64,000 nucleotides of DNA, taken from NCBI GenBank assembly GCA_002733665.1, contig NVWM01000001.1, positions 62,001-126,000 of the forward strand, given 5' to 3'. Source of the DNA: Lutibacter sp. Lineage in GTDB: Bacteria > Bacteroidota > Bacteroidia > Flavobacteriales > Flavobacteriaceae. A program made the position numbers and the translations under genes. Below the pieces are notes generated by a model that worked only from the letters and a program-made list of their open reading frames with translations, ran no database searches and was not told the DNA's origin. The first letter of the stretch is position 1, and each line of letters starts with the position of its first letter. Below are positions 61,540-64,000 of the stretch, one piece after another.

Positions 61540-62237
61540 TTTTTTGTTATTTTATACAATAATTGTCCTTCAAAAAAAGTTTCTTTTGGTTCACCAGTTT
61601 TATAATCTATATACTTAACTTGTTCAAGAATCAAATCAGTATCTAATAAATATTCTTCAATATCAAATGGAGAGTGTACATAAACTTTTGTTTGATTTGG
61701 CTCATTCCCTAATTTAAACCAGCCATTATTTTCCATGTTTAACTTGTCATTTTTTAAATTTCTCTCAACATTTTCGTAACCATAATGAGAAATATTATAT
61801 CTATTATTAACATCAAAAATAAAAGCACCTCCATTAACTAGTAAATCATTAATTTTTTGAAACAAACTAATTATGGCTTCTTTAGATGGAAAATGACCTA
61901 AAACATTCCACAAACAAGTTATAAGGTTAAATTTATCAGAATGATTAAAATCAAATATAGATTGATTAAAGGTTTTTATATTTGGTTTTCCTTCAAATTT
62001 ACTTAACATTTTTAAGCTATCATCAACCAATATTGTTTCATATTTAACATTAATACTTTCAGAAATTTTTACGGAACGTCTTCCATCACCACAACCTATG
62101 TCTAGATAATTATCTACCACATTAAGATTGTCATTGATTATAAAGTCATCAATGGCGTTTAAATATTTAATTCTATCATTTACTTGAACACTATAAGTGT
62201 TAGCTAAACTATTGTAATAAGATTTAGAATTTTTCAT
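61536..62237 (-). CDS. class I SAM-dependent methyltransferase
   Basis: 233 residues. Motif I NYLDIGCGDGRRSVKIS near 42-58, ILVDDSLKMLSKFEGKP near 70, and FNLITCLWNVLGHFPSKEAI near 102. It resembles small sugar or natural-product methyltransferases. Placement among glycosyltransferases and next to a sulfotransferase suggests it decorates the glycan. It overlaps neighbours by 4 bp on both sides. Confidence 0.82.
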   Translation of the reverse strand: MKNSKSYYNSLANTYSVQVNDRIKYLNAIDDFIINDNLNVVDNYLDIGCGDGRRSVKISESINVKYETILVDDSLKMLSKFEGKPNIKTFNQSIFDFNHSDKFNLITCLWNVLGHFPSKEAIISLFQKINDLLVNGGAFIFDVNNRYNISHYGYENVERNLKNDKLNMENNGWFKLGNEPNQTKVYVHSPFDIEEYLLDTDLILEQVKYIDYKTGEPKETFFEGQLLYKITKK

Positions 62238-63103
62238 ATATAACTATACTTTTCTAAGACTTCTTTTGCAAGATTATTAAATAACTCAATCTCATTAGAA
62301 CTAAGTTCTTTTTTATATTTGCCAATATTGCTAGTTAAAGGAGGTTGCATTAGCTTTTCTTTCCAATCAAAAAACAATTCAGGTTCAATATCATTCTTAG
62401 GTCTTTTATAATACTTCAATTGCTTATCCATATAATCTAATTTCAGCATGTTTAAAACACTGACCAAAGTTTTTTTAGGCTCTTTAATTAAATCTTCATA
62501 TTTAATCTGAACAATATTTTTAGAATTAATTAATTTTAAATAATTCTCTACATAGTTATTATTATTTACCCAACTATTAGCAATAACACTAATATCTTGA
62601 GGAAGTTTTGGTGCATATTTTGATTTAATTTCTCTTTTGTGTAAGTTTTTATAAGAGCATGCTACATCTCTCCCATCTCTAATTATATAAATATAATATG
62701 CATCAGGATAATACTCCTTAATTTTATACAGTTTCTCTTTCCACAAACTATTCTTATCTCCCCAATAAACAATATCATTATTAGTTTTTAAAGAATAGAA
62801 GTAATAAATCAAACTATTTAAATGGCTATAATCTAAAACATTTTTATCTGTTAAGAAAAGTTTTAAATTATCTTTATTTATATTCCAAGTTTCAAACTTT
62901 GTTGAATTAAATAAGTCTTCAATATAATTATCTAATAATAAATTATTCCATTCTCCATATTTATTTTCTAACCAGAGAAAAAAATGAGATTCTGGAGGAA
63001 TACATATATTGGAATGACTGTCTAGCATTAATCGCAACAAGGATGTACCTGATCTTGGGTTACCTAAAATAAAGATTGGTTTTTGCCAGAGAAATTGTGT
63101 CAT
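62234..63103 (-). CDS. sulfotransferase family protein
   Basis: 289 residues. The 5'-phosphosulfate loop FILGNPRSGTSLLRLMLDSH is at 11-30 and the 3'-phosphate site YIYIIRDGRDVACSYKNLHK near 135-154, the two PAPS-binding motifs of this fold; a QIKYEDLIKEPKKTL segment near 210 supports it. It would add sulfate from PAPS to a hydroxyl of the glycan. It overlaps the methyltransferase by 4 bp and starts 1 bp after the aminotransferase gene ends. Confidence 0.87.
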   Translation of the reverse strand: MTQFLWQKPIFILGNPRSGTSLLRLMLDSHSNICIPPESHFFLWLENKYGEWNNLLLDNYIEDLFNSTKFETWNINKDNLKLFLTDKNVLDYSHLNSLIYYFYSLKTNNDIVYWGDKNSLWKEKLYKIKEYYPDAYYIYIIRDGRDVACSYKNLHKREIKSKYAPKLPQDISVIANSWVNNNNYVENYLKLINSKNIVQIKYEDLIKEPKKTLVSVLNMLKLDYMDKQLKYYKRPKNDIEPELFFDWKEKLMQPPLTSNIGKYKKELSSNEIELFNNLAKEVLEKYSYI

Positions 63104-64000
63104 CTATAGTACTTTTTTAATGATTCCAACTATCCTTTTAACATCTTCATTTAATAATTCTGCGAAAAGAGGTAAACACAATACGCGCTTAGAAATATCC
63201 TCAGAAATTGGCATTTCTTGATAATTAACATACTCTATAGTATTTAAAGACGGGAAAAAATACCTCCTTGTAAATATATTTTCTCTTTCTAAGGTAGAAA
63301 TCAATTTTAATAAAGTTTCCTCATTATCTAATATGATTGGGTAATAACTATAATTCCATATTGTATGCTCTCTAATTTTCAAGTTTTTTATACTAGTAGA
63401 AAATAATTCTTCATTATAAATATTTACAACACGCTTACGTTCATTCAATATATAATTTAAATGTGGGAAAACAGCTAAACCCATGGCAGCTTGAAGTTCA
63501 CTCATTTTAGCGTTAACACCTACTCGACTAAATTTTCCTGGTCCATTATGACCAAAATTATGACTGTCGAAAAGCATTTCATTTAATGAATCTTCATTTG
63601 AAATCATACATCCTCCTTCACCTGTATGAAACAATTTAGTAGCATGAAAACTACATGTACTCACATCTCCATAATTAAAAATAGATTTTCCTTTATAAGT
63701 AACTCCAAAACAATGTGCTGCATCATAGATTACTTTTAAGTTGTATTTTTTCGCAATCTTTTCAATCTCATCTACAGCACATGGGTTTCCAAAAACATGA
63801 GTAGCCAATATTGCTGAAGTTTTTGAAGTTATCGCAGCTTCAATCTTTGTTTCATCAATGGTTAAATATTCTGAATGAATATCAACAAAAACAGGAGTAC
63901 AACCTTCCCAAACAATACTAGATGTAGTCGCAACATAACTAAAAGGAGTAGTAATTATTTCCCCTATTAATCCCAAAGCCTTTATCGCTATTTGCAATGG
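63104..64000 (-). CDS. DegT/DnrJ/EryC1/StrS sugar aminotransferase (5' end outside window)
   Basis: 299 codons are present and the frame runs off the window edge (last bases read PLQIAIKALG); about 60-70 N-terminal residues are missing compared with the family. The PLP fold shows IITTPFSYVATTSSIVWEGC, PVFVDIHSEYLTID, YDAAHCFGVTYKGKSI and the Schiff-base lysine in SFHATKLFHTGEGG. It aminates a nucleotide-linked keto-sugar, for example in synthesis of aminodideoxysugars. Whether it feeds the nonulosonic acid route (a LegC/PseC role) or another amino sugar cannot be decided here. Confidence 0.9.
   Translation of the reverse strand, partial: PLQIAIKALGLIGEIITTPFSYVATTSSIVWEGCTPVFVDIHSEYLTIDETKIEAAITSKTSAILATHVFGNPCAVDEIEKIAKKYNLKVIYDAAHCFGVTYKGKSIFNYGDVSTCSFHATKLFHTGEGGCMISNEDSLNEMLFDSHNFGHNGPGKFSRVGVNAKMSELQAAMGLAVFPHLNYILNERKRVVNIYNEELFSTSIKNLKIREHTIWNYSYYPIILDNEETLLKLISTLERENIFTRRYFFPSLNTIEYVNYQEMPISEDISKRVLCLPLFAELLNEDVKRIVGIIKKVL

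Overview
The window is AT-rich chromosomal DNA from a Bacteroidetes bacterium, most likely a marine member of the Flavobacteriaceae; the genus cannot be fixed from sequence alone. The support is: promoters of the TAnnTTTG type; PorV/PorQ-type, CarboxypepD_reg-like and Lnb/DUF4105 proteins; many short SPII lipoproteins; TPR-containing LuxR-type two-component kinases; and several intergenic repeat families I associate with this group. There is no rRNA, CRISPR array, prophage or classical transposase.

Region 1 (1-16011) is mostly housekeeping. It holds a truncated FKBP lipoprotein, an Hsp15-like S4 protein, a phosphoribosyltransferase, aroK, tRNA-Lys(UUU) and tRNA-Leu(GAG). These are followed by a CarboxypepD_reg-like protein, a minus-strand run (SPFH, VWA membrane protein, exported protein, fabG), an M19 dipeptidase lipoprotein, a DJ-1/PfpI-glpK gene pair, an orphan exported protein, and priA with a TerB-like gene.

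Region 2 (16012-36013) opens with a 556-bp gene-free island of stacked REP-like repeats. It continues with a Tyr/Arg-rich repeat protein, two methyltransferases and a ZIP transporter. Next is a compact exported-protein regulon around a TPR histidine kinase and LuxR-type response regulator (20358-26762). Four promoters there carry the same 16-bp palindrome (TACCC-N6-GGGTA type) exactly 23 nt upstream of a -7 box, which suggests one autoregulated circuit controlling a lipoprotein, a barrel-like protein, a TolB-like propeller and three small cysteine-bearing exported proteins. The region ends with recQ, kdsD, tatC, lptB, pssA, a YheT-type hydrolase, a PorV-type protein and an Lnb-domain protein.

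Region 3 (36010 to beyond 64000) is one long minus-strand surface-polysaccharide locus, nearly without gaps. It reads from a DegT aminotransferase through a sulfotransferase, a methyltransferase and seven GT2/GT-A glycosyltransferases plus the relic of an eighth. It continues with neuA-neuB-neuC-like nonulosonic-acid genes, further GT4/GT2 enzymes, an FkbM methyltransferase, a Wzy/ligase-type membrane protein and a CapK-like adenylate-forming enzyme, and ends in a WcaJ-type initiating sugar phosphotransferase. Together these would make a complex, probably sialic-acid-like and possibly sulfated glycan; no Wzx flippase or ABC exporter is seen here.

Inserted between neuB and neuC is a DUF559 (Vsr-like) endonuclease gene bounded by perfect 31-bp inverted repeats that contain both its start codon and its last codons. 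This looks like a self-contained nuclease/REP element analogous to RAYT/REP systems. It and the four-promoter palindrome regulon are the two most interesting observations.
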